A DNA stretch of 64,000 nucleotides from Sphingomonas sp. HMP6 (GTDB lineage Bacteria > Pseudomonadota > Alphaproteobacteria > Sphingomonadales > Sphingomonadaceae), in the NCBI RefSeq assembly GCF_013374095.1, contig NZ_AP022672.1, positions 2,417,501 to 2,481,500 on the forward strand, given 5' to 3'. Both the position numbers and the translations under genes were made by a program. Positions 8,211 through 16,984 of the stretch are shown here, piece by piece (position 1 is the stretch's first letter; every line of letters starts with the position of its first letter). The notes beneath the pieces are model-generated. The model was given only the letters and a program-made list of their open reading frames with translations. It searched no databases and was not told where the DNA came from.

Positions 8211-9282
8211 TCGATCGGTCCCCGGACGCCCGCTGCGCGTCGCGATGCTCGCGCCGATCGCGTGGCGGACGCCGCCGCGTCATTACGGTCCGTGGGAACT
8301 GGCGACCAGCCTGCTGACCGAAGCGCTGGTGGCACGCGGTGTCGATGTCACGCTCTTCGCGACCCAAGATAGCCTTACGAAAGCGACGCTCGCGGGCGTC
8401 GTCCCGCGTCCGTACAATGACGATCCGTCGGTCGACGCGAAGGTGTGGGAAATGCGTCACGTTGCGCATGTGATGGAGCGTGCCGCTGCGTTCGACATCA
8501 TCCACAATCAAGCCGATTTCGTGCCGATGGCGTTCAGCCGCTTCGTGCAGACGCCGATCGTGACGACGGTCCATGGCATGCCGTCCGAGCGTATCTTGCC
8601 AATGCTCCAGGAATACCAGCACGACGTGCATTATGTGGCGATCAGCGAGACCGATCGCAGCCCGCATTTGCGCTACGCCGCGACCATTCCGCATGGCATC
8701 GATGTGGATGCGTTTCCGCTCGATACCACGCCGACACGGGAATTGCTGTTCTTCGGTCGGATTCATCCCGACAAAGGAACCGCCGTCGCGATCAAGGTTG
8801 CGCGCGCCGCGGGACTGCCGCTGCATATCGCGGGGATCGTCCAGGATCAGCGCTATTTCGAGGAAGAAGTGCGGCCGTGGATCGACGGAATCACCGTGCG
8901 GTATTCCGGCGCGGTGGGGGGTGAAGAGCGGCTGCGTGCGCTTGGTTCCGCAATGGCGCTGCTCCACTTGATCGATTTCGAGGAACCGTTCGGGCTGTCG
9001 GTGGTCGAGGCGCTCGCGTGCGGGACGCCAGTCATCGCCTTTCGGCGCGGATCGATGCCGGACCTGATCCGCGAGGGCACCACTGGGTTCGTCGTCGCCA
9101 CGCCCGAACAGGCCGTGGCGGCGGTCGCCGCGATCGGATCGATCGACCGACGGGCGTGTCGGGCCGATGTCGCGAGGCGTTTTTCCGTGCACCGGATGGC
9201 CCGCGACTATCATGAACTCTATACCAGCATCATCGCGAGCAAAGCGCAGGCGCGCAATCACCCAAAGCGCGTGGCCCGCTAG
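8197..9282 (+). CDS. GT4-family glycosyltransferase
   Basis: This 361-aa GT-B glycosyltransferase has the N-terminal acceptor domain (residues ~15-165, IAWRTPPRHYGPWE) and the C-terminal nucleotide-sugar domain with FFGRIHPDKG. The characteristic EX7E motif is in EEPFGLSVVEALACGTPVI. It is the retaining family-4 type. The start is set at the ATG 8197, which overlaps the methyltransferase 3' end; the frame is open further upstream, but that part would lie within the methyltransferase. It is the last gene of the five-gene cassette; a strong stem-loop follows 53 bp after its stop. Sugar and acceptor are unknown. Confidence 0.85.
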   Translation: MYAVDRSVPGRPLRVAMLAPIAWRTPPRHYGPWELATSLLTEALVARGVDVTLFATQDSLTKATLAGVVPRPYNDDPSVDAKVWEMRHVAHVMERAAAFDIIHNQADFVPMAFSRFVQTPIVTTVHGMPSERILPMLQEYQHDVHYVAISETDRSPHLRYAATIPHGIDVDAFPLDTTPTRELLFFGRIHPDKGTAVAIKVARAAGLPLHIAGIVQDQRYFEEEVRPWIDGITVRYSGAVGGEERLRALGSAMALLHLIDFEEPFGLSVVEALACGTPVIAFRRGSMPDLIREGTTGFVVATPEQAVAAVAAIGSIDRRACRADVARRFSVHRMARDYHELYTSIIASKAQARNHPKRVAR

Positions 9283-9790
9283 GGGACGCTTCAAATACGG
9301 GCTCGTGCCATTGTGGACGGCGTGCCGAATAGACCTCCACCGCAATGCAACCGCATTGCGGTGGAGTGGGTTATTGAAGGGCAATCCGTTATCGGATCGC
9401 GGACGTCAGTCTTCAGGGACATGTATCGAAGCATCGGCCCCCTCTGCATTGGTGTGGGCTGGCAAGTCATCGCCAGCCACGCAGAAGAGCATCCACCGTA
9501 ACCGTTCTGGCACCAAAACAAGCAGTCCTAGCCTCCACCTTCACTCGCGTGGCACAGAATTATCCAACGATTTGAGTGCCCAGCTTTGCCCTATGGGCCA
9601 CCACCACCGGTGAGCATTAGTCGATACAGGAAACATTCCCAGCTCATAGAAATCTGCGGCAACCTGGGGGCTGGCAAGGCACTATCCTCTCATCATATTG
9701 TGCCGTAATCGCCCTTCGCCGATGCGCGGTAGAAAGCTGCGCCCCGCCGCCCCGGACGGCTTTATGATAATCGAAAGCAGGATAGATCCA
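9283..9790. other. 508-bp intergenic region with a strong hairpin
   Basis: No credible gene is seen. The region is less GC-rich than its surroundings and holds the 14-bp hairpin at 9335-9366. Several TTG and AT-rich patches before 9791 may include the promoter of the photolyase-like gene, but I could not settle on -35/-10 elements. The function of the rest is unknown. Confidence 0.5.
9335..9366 (+). terminator. Perfect 14-bp hairpin after the glycosyltransferase cassette
   Basis: The left arm CTCCACCGCAATGC (9335-9348) and right arm GCATTGCGGTGGAG (9353-9366) pair perfectly around an AACC tetraloop. It begins 53 bp after the GT4 stop. No U-tract follows (TGGGTTATTG), so it is not a classical intrinsic terminator. 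It may protect mRNA 3' ends, mark a Rho-dependent end or bind a protein. Its symmetry in DNA also allows a palindromic operator for the downstream gene. Confidence 0.4.
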
Positions 9791-10981
9791 ATGCATTCGC
9801 CCGTTCTCTTCATACCGACGCGCGCGGCGGGGTTGACGCGGCTGCACACCTTTGTCCCGCGCGCCGGTGCGGAATATATGCAAAATCGTAACGCCGATCT
9901 TGGCCCTGACGCGCGTACCAACGTCTCGCTTCTGGCGCCCTATCTCCGGCATCGATTGATCACCGAGCGTGAAGTCGTTTCCGCCGTTCTTGCGCGGCAC
10001 AGCTTCTCCGAAGCCGAGAAGTTCGTCCAGGAAGTTCTATGGCGGACATATTGGAAAGGCTGGCTGGAGATGCGGCCCGCAATCTGGGATCGCTATCTTG
10101 CCGAGCGCGATACCGTGCGGGCTGGCTTCCGCGGTGCAACGGCTTTGGCCCGCGCGGAGAACGGCACGACGGGAATCGAAGGGTTCGACGATTGGGCGCG
10201 CGAGTTGGTCGAGACCGGCTATCTCCACAACCACGCGCGGATGTGGTTCGCCTCGATCTGGATCTTTACGCTGCGCTTGCCGTGGACGCTGGGCGCGGAT
10301 TTCTTCCTGCGGCATCTGCTCGACGGCGATCCGGCGAGCAACACCTTGTCATGGCGCTGGGTCGCCGGGTTGCAGACAGTCGGCAAAACCTATCTAGCCA
10401 CCGCCGACAACATCGCGCGCTATACCGGCGGACGCTTCGCACCGAATGGGCTGGCCGCCACCGCCGCGCCACTGACCGAAGCGCCGATCCCCGCGGCGAT
10501 GCCGCTGCCTGCCCCCATCGCGCTCGGTCCGGATGCGCGGGCGCTGCTGCTGGTGACGCCCGAGGATTTCCATCCCGAAACCGTATTCGCTCCAGACCGT
10601 CGCTTTGCGGGGGCAATCGTGCTGGCCGATCGCGGCAGCGGCGAAGAGCCGGTTCGCGCGTTCGTCGCCGCCGCGGCGCAGGATTGTGCGACGCGGATGG
10701 AGGCGCACTTCGGTTGTCCAGCGCGCGTCATCGCGGCGATCGATGCAGAAACGCTCGCCGCGGCGGCGCGCGATTGTCACGTCGCGACGATCGCGACCGC
10801 TTATACGCCGGTCGGGAATATCGCAGATTCGCTGCGCGCCGCGGCACCAACCTTGCGATCGGCCGGGATCGATCTGGTGCAGGTGCATCGGCCGTGGGAT
10901 GCGCGCTTCTGGCCGAACGCGAAGAAGGGCTTCTTCGCGTTCAAGGAGCATATTCCGCGCGTTCTGGGCGAGCGCTTTTAA
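9791..10981 (+). CDS. Photolyase/cryptochrome-like FAD-binding protein, domains apparently swapped
   Basis: This protein has 396 residues. The N-terminal part (to ~225) carries the helical FAD-binding signatures of photolyases: VLWRTYWKGW, NHARMWFASIW, DPASNTLSWRWVAG and NIARYTGGRF. The C-terminal part (~230-396) looks like an alpha/beta domain (ALLLVTPEDF, AIVLADRGS) ending in FWPNAKKGFFAFKEHIP. In ordinary photolyases the alpha/beta antenna domain comes first and the FAD domain second, so the order here seems reversed. The start is the ATG at 9791, with AGGA eight bases upstream. Whether it repairs DNA or senses light cannot be told from the sequence. Confidence 0.75.
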   Translation: MHSPVLFIPTRAAGLTRLHTFVPRAGAEYMQNRNADLGPDARTNVSLLAPYLRHRLITEREVVSAVLARHSFSEAEKFVQEVLWRTYWKGWLEMRPAIWDRYLAERDTVRAGFRGATALARAENGTTGIEGFDDWARELVETGYLHNHARMWFASIWIFTLRLPWTLGADFFLRHLLDGDPASNTLSWRWVAGLQTVGKTYLATADNIARYTGGRFAPNGLAATAAPLTEAPIPAAMPLPAPIALGPDARALLLVTPEDFHPETVFAPDRRFAGAIVLADRGSGEEPVRAFVAAAAQDCATRMEAHFGCPARVIAAIDAETLAAAARDCHVATIATAYTPVGNIADSLRAAAPTLRSAGIDLVQVHRPWDARFWPNAKKGFFAFKEHIPRVLGERF

Positions 10982-11000
10982 GCGCCCGCCCGACGCGGGA

Positions 11001-11810
11001 TTAGCGCTTTGGCTTAACGAAGCGGATCGTCATGCGGTCGCTCTCGCCGATCGCGGCATATTTGGCGCGGTCGACATCCTTGAGTTGGTAAGTCGGCGGC
11101 AAAGTCCATACGCCACCAGGATAATCCGCTTTGTCCTTCGGGTTGGCGTTGATTTCCGACCTGGCGGCAACCTTGAAACCGGCGCGTGTGGCAAACTGCA
11201 CCACGCTCGACACCTTCATATAGCCGCTTTTTTCCTCGGCCGCCGCGTCGCGCGCTTCGGGCAGGCGGTGCTCGACGATGCCGAGCGTCCCGCCGGGTTT
11301 GAGCATCCGGTACATTTCGGCGAAGGCCGCCTGGGTCCGGTCGACCCCGGCGAAGCGCAGATTGTGGATGTTGCGGAAGGTCAGCACGACATCGGCGCTG
11401 CCCGAGGGCACGACCGGTTCGCCAGCGGCCGCCGGGAACGCGGCGAGCTTGACCTTGCCATAGAGCGCCGGATTGGCCGCTTGCAGCCGCTTCACGCCGT
11501 CGAGCCCCTTGGCCCAGCCGCCCGCCGCATAATAAGTCCCGCGCGCGCCGAGATACGGCGCGAGAATCTCGGTGTACCAGCCGCCGCCGGGAATCAGCTC
11601 GACCACGGTATCGGTTGGCTTCACCCCGAAGAAAGCGAGCGTTTGCGCCGGATGACGCGCGGGATCACGGGCCGCATTGGCGGGGGTACGCGAGGGTGCT
11701 GCGACCGCCTTGGCGAGCTCGGCGCGGACGCCGGGGACTTGGGCGATCGCAATGGTCGATACGGTGATCGCCACCGTCGCGAGGCCGAGCTTGGTGATCG
11801 TGTGACGCAT
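11001..11810 (-). CDS. Exported class I methyltransferase-fold protein (COG4798-like)
   Basis: This protein has 269 residues. It starts at the ATG 11810 with AGGAGA upstream; the first ~24 residues (MRHTITKLGLATVAITVS... ending near AIAQ) form a Sec signal peptide. The mature part has a SAM-methyltransferase-like core: VVELIPGGGWYTE as motif I, then VVLTFRNIHNLRF and MLKPGGTLGIVEH. The family is annotated as predicted methyltransferase, yet export to the periplasm, where SAM is not known to be available, makes catalysis doubtful. It is followed on the same strand, on its 5' side, by a secreted M28 peptidase and may share its promoter. Confidence 0.8.
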   Translation of the reverse strand: MRHTITKLGLATVAITVSTIAIAQVPGVRAELAKAVAAPSRTPANAARDPARHPAQTLAFFGVKPTDTVVELIPGGGWYTEILAPYLGARGTYYAAGGWAKGLDGVKRLQAANPALYGKVKLAAFPAAAGEPVVPSGSADVVLTFRNIHNLRFAGVDRTQAAFAEMYRMLKPGGTLGIVEHRLPEARDAAAEEKSGYMKVSSVVQFATRAGFKVAARSEINANPKDKADYPGGVWTLPPTYQLKDVDRAKYAAIGESDRMTIRFVKPKR

Positions 11811-11896
11811 GGCAACTCTCCTGGACAATTTTGGTTGGACGAACAGTGCGGTGCCGCGACGCGCGACGCAAGCAGGCATCGCGGGCGCGCGGTGCC

Positions 11897-13546
11897 TCAG
11901 GGGCGCAAGGCGGCGCTCTTATCGCGGATCGCCTTGAATTCCGAGGTCGGTTTCCAGTCTGGCCACGCCTTGGAGTTCGCGACTTCACGGCCGATCTGCA
12001 GCATCACGTCGATGTCCTGCTTGGCCCCGGCCAAATTCCACTCGGGCGACCAGGCGTCGCAGGTCTGGTGGTAGCATTTGCCGGTATAGGCATCGATCCA
12101 GGCTTGCCCCGCCGCGACGCCGCCGACTTCGAGATCGGAGGCCCCGGCAATCCCCATTTGCAGCAGCACCGGCACGCCGCGCTTGGCCAGGCTGAAATGA
12201 TCGGCACGGTAAAACAAGCCGCGTTCGGGCAAGCCCTCGGGCGTCACGCGACGCCCCTGCGTCGCTGCGATCCGCGCCATGTCGTCCTGCAAGCTGTCTT
12301 GGCCCACGCCGACCAGGATCACGTCCTTCGCCCGACCGGCGGTTTGCAGAATGTCGATCGTCAGGTTCGCCGCCGTCGTCTCGAGCGGATAGACCGGGTG
12401 GTTCGCGTAATATTCGGAGCCGAGCAGCCCGCGTTCCTCAGCGGTCCACAGCGCGAAGGCGATCGTGCGGCGCGGGACCGGTTCGGCCTTCAGGATGCGC
12501 GCGATGTCGAGTAGCGCCGCGATGCCCAGCCCATCGTCATTCGCGCCGGGGCGGATCGTCTTGCCGTCCTTATCCGCTGGGCCGACGCCATAGGCATCCC
12601 AATGCGCGCCGAACATCACCGTCTCGCCAGGCGCGCCGGTGCCGGGGATTTTCGCCAGCACGTTGTGGCTCTCGACCACCTCATGGGTGACCGGGACCGC
12701 GGCCGAGAAGGTCGCTTCCTTGAGCACCACCGGCTTGAACGTGCTTTGCCGCGCGGCGGTGCGCAGCGTGGCGAGATCGAGTCCCGCACCCTTGAACAAG
12801 CTGGTCGCGGCATCGCCGCTCAGCCAGCCCTGCAGTTTCAGGCTGGTGATTTGGTCGGCCGGGCGGACGATATCATACGCCTCACCCTGCCCGGAAACGA
12901 CGACGTTCCAGCCATAACCCGCACCCGGCGTATCATGGACGATCAACGCGCCGATCGCGCCGCGCCGCGCCATTTCCTCGAATTTATAGGTCCAGCGGCC
13001 ATAATAGGTCATTGTGCGGCCGCCGAACTTGCCGAACGCGGCATCGCCCTGCACCGCTTCGAAATCGGGATCGTTGACCAAGATGATTGCGACTTTGCCG
13101 CGCAGATCGACGCCCTTGAAATCGTCCCAGTCGCGTTCCGGGGCGGTGACGCCGTAGCCGACGAAGACGAGCGGCGCGTTCGCGATCACGGCCTTGTCGT
13201 TCGGCTGGAGCGACCAGGCATAGGCTTGCTCGCCGCGCGTCCAGGGCTGCCATTGGCCCTTGACCGTTACGCCGAACTTTTGCGGCTGACCGAGCTTGGT
13301 GTGGAGCAGCGGCACCGTCTGCGTCCATTTCCCGTCGGGGCCGCCGGGTTCCAGCCCGAGCGCCTGGAACCGCTTGGTCAGATAGTCGATCGTCACCGCC
13401 TCGCCCGGCCCACCCGGCGCGCGGCCGTGGAAGGCATCGGACGAAATCTCCTGCACGGTCTTGGTGATCGCGGCGGGATCTACGCCCTGTGCGGTGACAG
13501 GTGTCGCGATGGCGAGGAGGGCGAGCGGGATCAGGCGTTTCAACAT
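11897..13546 (-). CDS. Secreted M28-family metallopeptidase
   Basis: This 549-aa protein begins with a signal peptide (MLKRLIPLALLAIATPVTAQ). A PA domain fills about residues 100-260, inserted before the zinc peptidase domain. Zinc ligands are recognisable in GAHWDAYG, GANDDGLG, TAEERGLLGSE and DHFSLAKRG, so the di-zinc aminopeptidase centre looks complete. Two Cys in GKCYHQTCDAW near the C-terminus may form a disulphide, fitting an extracytoplasmic location. It probably trims peptides in the periplasm. The gene is divergent from the CocE-like hydrolase, with about 100 bp between their starts. Confidence 0.9.
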   Translation of the reverse strand: MLKRLIPLALLAIATPVTAQGVDPAAITKTVQEISSDAFHGRAPGGPGEAVTIDYLTKRFQALGLEPGGPDGKWTQTVPLLHTKLGQPQKFGVTVKGQWQPWTRGEQAYAWSLQPNDKAVIANAPLVFVGYGVTAPERDWDDFKGVDLRGKVAIILVNDPDFEAVQGDAAFGKFGGRTMTYYGRWTYKFEEMARRGAIGALIVHDTPGAGYGWNVVVSGQGEAYDIVRPADQITSLKLQGWLSGDAATSLFKGAGLDLATLRTAARQSTFKPVVLKEATFSAAVPVTHEVVESHNVLAKIPGTGAPGETVMFGAHWDAYGVGPADKDGKTIRPGANDDGLGIAALLDIARILKAEPVPRRTIAFALWTAEERGLLGSEYYANHPVYPLETTAANLTIDILQTAGRAKDVILVGVGQDSLQDDMARIAATQGRRVTPEGLPERGLFYRADHFSLAKRGVPVLLQMGIAGASDLEVGGVAAGQAWIDAYTGKCYHQTCDAWSPEWNLAGAKQDIDVMLQIGREVANSKAWPDWKPTSEFKAIRDKSAALRP

Positions 13547-13646
13547 GGCCCCACCCTAGCGCCGGGGCACCAGCCGACAAGACATTGATCGCATGTCATT
13601 CTGCCTTATGGTCACCCCAGACCGATCCCTGCCCGGAGCCTCCCCC

Positions 13647-15554
13647 ATGAAATATCCTTTGCTGCTCGCCACCGCCATGGCGCTGCTCGCCGCGCCGATC
13701 GCCGCGCAGCAAACCGCGTTTCCACCGAGCGACATTCCCAAAGCCTTCACCGCGCCAATCGAGGCGCGCGATTATGTGAAGCGCGAAGTGATGATTCCGA
13801 TGCGCGACGGGACCAAGCTCTATACCGTGATTGTCTATCCCAAGGGGCTGACCAACGCGCCGATCGTGCTGACGCGCACGCCGTATAACGCCAAGGGGCG
13901 GGCGCAGCGGATGGACAGCCCGTCGATCCTGTCCACCCTGCCGTCCGCCGACGAGATTTTCGTCAAGGGCGGCTATATCCGCGTCTATCAGGACATTCGC
14001 GGAAAGTATGGGTCGGAGGGCGATTACATCGTCACGCGCCCGGTGCGCGGGGCCCTCAACCCGACCGCGACCGACCACGTTACCGACGCCTATGACACGA
14101 TCGACTGGCTGGTGAACAAGGCGAACTTGCCCGAATCGAACGGCCGCGTCGGGATGATCGGATCGTCCTACGAAGGCTTCACCGTCGTGATGGCTTTGCT
14201 CGCGCCACACCCCGCGCTGAAAGTCGCGGTGCCCGAAAGCCCGATGATCGACGGCTGGATGGGCGACGACTGGTTCCATTACGGCGCGTTCCGCCTCGCC
14301 AATATCGGCTGGGTCGGATCGCAGACCGGCTACAAGGGTGCGGGCAGCGATCCGGCGACCGGCATCTATGACAATTATGAGGAGTTCCGCCGTCTGGGCG
14401 GAGCCAATGAATGGGCGAAGCGCTCAGGCTTCGATCAATTGCCCGCATGGCAGAAAATGGTCGCACACCCGGCCTATGACGCCTTCTGGCAAGGCCAGGC
14501 GCTCGACAAATTGCTCGCCGCCAATCCCTCCAACGTGCCGACGCTGTGGGAACAGGGGTTGTGGGATCAGGAGGACATGTACGGCGCGATCACCGCGTGG
14601 GAGGCGCTGAAGGCGAAGGGCAAGATCGGCAACAATTTCCTCGTGATGGGGCCGTGGCGGCACAGCCAGGTCAATCGCGAGGGGCGCGAACTCGGGCCGT
14701 TCAAATGGGATGGCGATACCGCCGCGCAATTCCGTGAGAAGATGGTGCTGCCGCTGTTCGACCAATATCTGAAGGACGGGCCGGCGGCCAATCTGCCCGC
14801 GGCGACGATCTACAACACCGGCGAGAATCATTGGGACCGCTTCGCCACCTGGCCGCTCGCGTGTGAACAAGGCTGCGCCGCGCCGATGAAGCCGCTGTAC
14901 CTTCAGGCCGATGGGGGGCTGGGTTTCGACAAGGGCGCTGCGGGTGGCGACAGCTACATCTCCGACCCCGCCAAGCCGGTGCCGCATTTGCCGCGCCCGG
15001 TGAATTTCGATGACGGGCGCTGGAGTGATTGGCTGGTCAGCGATCAGCGCCACGCCGATGGCCGGCCCGATGTCGAAACCTATGTCACCGACGTGCTCGC
15101 CGCGCCGATGCGGCTGTCGGGTGCGCCGATCGCCGACATCTATGCCAAGACCACCGGCAGCGACGGTGATTTCGTCGTGAAGCTGATCGACGTCTTCCCC
15201 GACGAAGTGGCGGGCGATGCCAAGATGGGCGGCTATCAACTCCCGATCAGCCTCGACATTTTCCGCGGCCGTTACCGCGACAGTTTTGAAAAACCGAGCG
15301 CGATCCCGGCGGGCAAGACGCAACGCTATCGTTTCCGCTTGCCGACCGTGAACCACGTCTTCAAGCCCGGCCACCGCGTGATGGTGCAAGTCCAGTCGAG
15401 CCTGTTCCCGCTCTACGATCGCAACCCGCAGAAGTTCGTGCCCAATATCTTCCTGGCGAAGAAGGCGGATTACCAGAAGGCGACGGTCACGATCGAACGC
15501 GGCGGCGCGGCGGCGAGCGCGGTGTGGCTGCCGCTGGTGCCGGCGGGGAAGTGA
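13647..15554 (+). CDS. CocE/NonD-family alpha-amino acid ester hydrolase
   Basis: This 635-aa protein starts at the ATG 13647 (GGAG upstream), which gives a proper signal peptide (MKYPLLLATAMALLAAPIAAQ). The alpha/beta-hydrolase domain carries the nucleophile Ser174 in GSSYEG, the GxSYxG form typical of alpha-amino acid ester hydrolases and cocaine-esterase relatives. A C-terminal jelly-roll domain (residues ~400-630) includes the conserved FKPGHRVMVQVQSS. Members hydrolyse or transfer acyl groups of amino acid esters and beta-lactam side chains; the natural substrate here is unknown. It is exported, like the two hydrolase-type genes on the other strand. Confidence 0.9.
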   Translation: MKYPLLLATAMALLAAPIAAQQTAFPPSDIPKAFTAPIEARDYVKREVMIPMRDGTKLYTVIVYPKGLTNAPIVLTRTPYNAKGRAQRMDSPSILSTLPSADEIFVKGGYIRVYQDIRGKYGSEGDYIVTRPVRGALNPTATDHVTDAYDTIDWLVNKANLPESNGRVGMIGSSYEGFTVVMALLAPHPALKVAVPESPMIDGWMGDDWFHYGAFRLANIGWVGSQTGYKGAGSDPATGIYDNYEEFRRLGGANEWAKRSGFDQLPAWQKMVAHPAYDAFWQGQALDKLLAANPSNVPTLWEQGLWDQEDMYGAITAWEALKAKGKIGNNFLVMGPWRHSQVNREGRELGPFKWDGDTAAQFREKMVLPLFDQYLKDGPAANLPAATIYNTGENHWDRFATWPLACEQGCAAPMKPLYLQADGGLGFDKGAAGGDSYISDPAKPVPHLPRPVNFDDGRWSDWLVSDQRHADGRPDVETYVTDVLAAPMRLSGAPIADIYAKTTGSDGDFVVKLIDVFPDEVAGDAKMGGYQLPISLDIFRGRYRDSFEKPSAIPAGKTQRYRFRLPTVNHVFKPGHRVMVQVQSSLFPLYDRNPQKFVPNIFLAKKADYQKATVTIERGGAAASAVWLPLVPAGK

Positions 15555-15590
15555 CTGGCTGGAAGTGCGCGGTACGGCCCGCTCACTCTT

Positions 15591-15681
15591 CCCGTTCGCC
15601 CTGAGCTTGTCGAAGGGCTGCCCTTTTCTCTGACGACGTAGCTTGAGGCAGGCAGGGCTTCGACAGGCTCAGCCCGAACGG
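15591..15681. repeat. Inverted repeat element (copy 1 of a dispersed family)
   Basis: The left arm, CCCGTTCGCCCTGAGCTTGT onward (15591-15619), and right arm (15654-15681) are near-perfect inverted repeats around a 34-bp spacer. The same sequence recurs at 23495-23585. It fits the short dispersed palindromes common in sphingomonad genomes. The right arm supplies the last codons and the stop of mobA, so insertion or erosion has reached into the coding end. Confidence 0.8.
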
Positions 15682-16208
15682 AGTAAAAGCGCGAGATCCT
15701 CGGGTGTGTTGACGTTGGGTATGGGCCGCGGCGAATCGATCGGATTGGCCCCGATCGCCGCGGTCCAGCCGCGCATCGATCGGCGCGGGTCGGTTGCGAG
15801 ATGCGCGATCAACGTGTCGTAGAGCGAAGTCGGCCAATAGCCGATGATCGGGGCGTCGGTCACGGACATGGCGCTTTCCGCACTGCCCAAGCAGGACAGG
15901 AGATCGGCGTCGAGGATCGGCGTATCGCAACCGACTGAAAGCACGCCCGCATAACCGTGCGCGCGGGCATGGAAGAGCGCCCCCGCCAGCCCGCCGAGTG
16001 GGCCGAGGCCGGGATGCGGCTTGTCCTCAACTCTGATCAGCCCCGCCGGTGGTGCCGGATGTCCGCACACCACGATCCCTTCAACGAACGGCGCGAGCGC
16101 ATCGGCCACACGCACAATCATCGGTTGGCCGCCGAGATCGGCGACCGCCTTGTCGCTGCCGAAACGCCGCGATTGCCCGCCCGCCAGGATCGCGCCGAGA
16201 ATAGTCAC
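15669..16208 (-). CDS. mobA: Molybdenum cofactor guanylyltransferase MobA
   Basis: This 179-aa enzyme attaches GMP to molybdopterin to make the MGD cofactor. The nucleotide-binding LAGGQSRRFGSDK motif is at 8-20, and the metal-binding acidic stretch is in SVGCDTPILDAD. The GTG start at 16208 overlaps the fdhD stop (GTGA), so it is translationally coupled in the molybdo-enzyme operon. It is slightly shorter than the E. coli protein. The final residues (LLLRSG) and the stop are encoded by the dispersed inverted repeat, so the native C-terminus may have been a little different. Confidence 0.9.
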   Translation of the reverse strand: MTILGAILAGGQSRRFGSDKAVADLGGQPMIVRVADALAPFVEGIVVCGHPAPPAGLIRVEDKPHPGLGPLGGLAGALFHARAHGYAGVLSVGCDTPILDADLLSCLGSAESAMSVTDAPIIGYWPTSLYDTLIAHLATDPRRSMRGWTAAIGANPIDSPRPIPNVNTPEDLALLLRSG

Positions 16209-16984
16209 GCCGAAACCGTCAGGATCGCATCGGGCCGCGCGAGCACCACCAGCGTCAGCCCGCACGCCTTAGCGCGGGCGATGGCCAGGTCGGTCGCCGC
16301 CGAAATCGTCACCAGCGTGCCGCATCGCGACAGCGCGGCCTTCTCGACCAGCTCATAACTGCAGCGCGACGACAGCAGGGCAAAGCCGCCGTCCCACCCC
16401 GCGCCCGCGCGCGCCATCGCACCGATCAGCTTGTCGAACGCGTTGTGGCGTCCGACATCTTCCCGCACGTCAAGGATGACGCCCGCCGCCGAGCACCGGG
16501 CGGCAGCGTGGGCGGCACCGGTTTCGCGGTTGAGCGGCTGATGGTCGCGCAAAGCCCCGAGCGCGCGGAAGATCGCGTCGGCAGCGATCGGCGGTTGCGC
16601 GGGAACGGGGGGCAAGGGCCGCAGCGCCTGTTCGAGATTCTCGATCCCGCACAGCCCGCACGACGAATCCGAGGTGCGATGCCGCACCCGCTCGAACAGC
16701 GCAGGCGCGCACTCGGCGGACAGCGTTACGCGAACGATTTCGCCCTGCGCCGTCGAATGACAGTCCACATCGACGATCTCCGCCGGGCGCGACACCAGCC
16801 GCTCGCTCAACGCGAAACCAACGGCGAAATCCTCCAGATCGCACGGCGTCGCCATCATCACGGCGTAACCGATCCCGTTGAACTCCAGCGCGATCGGCCG
16901 TTCAAGTGGGACACTCCGCGCGATCGCTTCGGCCGATCCCTCGCGCGCGGTCCTGACGAAATCGACGCTGATCGCCCCCTTCAC
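16205..16984 (-). CDS. fdhD: Formate dehydrogenase accessory sulfurtransferase FdhD
   Basis: This 259-aa protein transfers sulfur to the molybdenum-bis-MGD cofactor so that formate-dehydrogenase-type enzymes become active. The essential Cys pair is present as CGLCG (Cys109, Cys112), followed by the conserved DVGRHNAFDKLIG and SSRCSYELVEKA segments. The ATG overlaps the stop of the YdeP-like oxidoreductase by 4 bp, and its stop overlaps the mobA start. Gene order therefore is enzyme, sulfurtransferase, cofactor nucleotidylyltransferase, a self-contained maturation set. Confidence 0.95.
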   Translation of the reverse strand: MKGAISVDFVRTAREGSAEAIARSVPLERPIALEFNGIGYAVMMATPCDLEDFAVGFALSERLVSRPAEIVDVDCHSTAQGEIVRVTLSAECAPALFERVRHRTSDSSCGLCGIENLEQALRPLPPVPAQPPIAADAIFRALGALRDHQPLNRETGAAHAAARCSAAGVILDVREDVGRHNAFDKLIGAMARAGAGWDGGFALLSSRCSYELVEKAALSRCGTLVTISAATDLAIARAKACGLTLVVLARPDAILTVSA

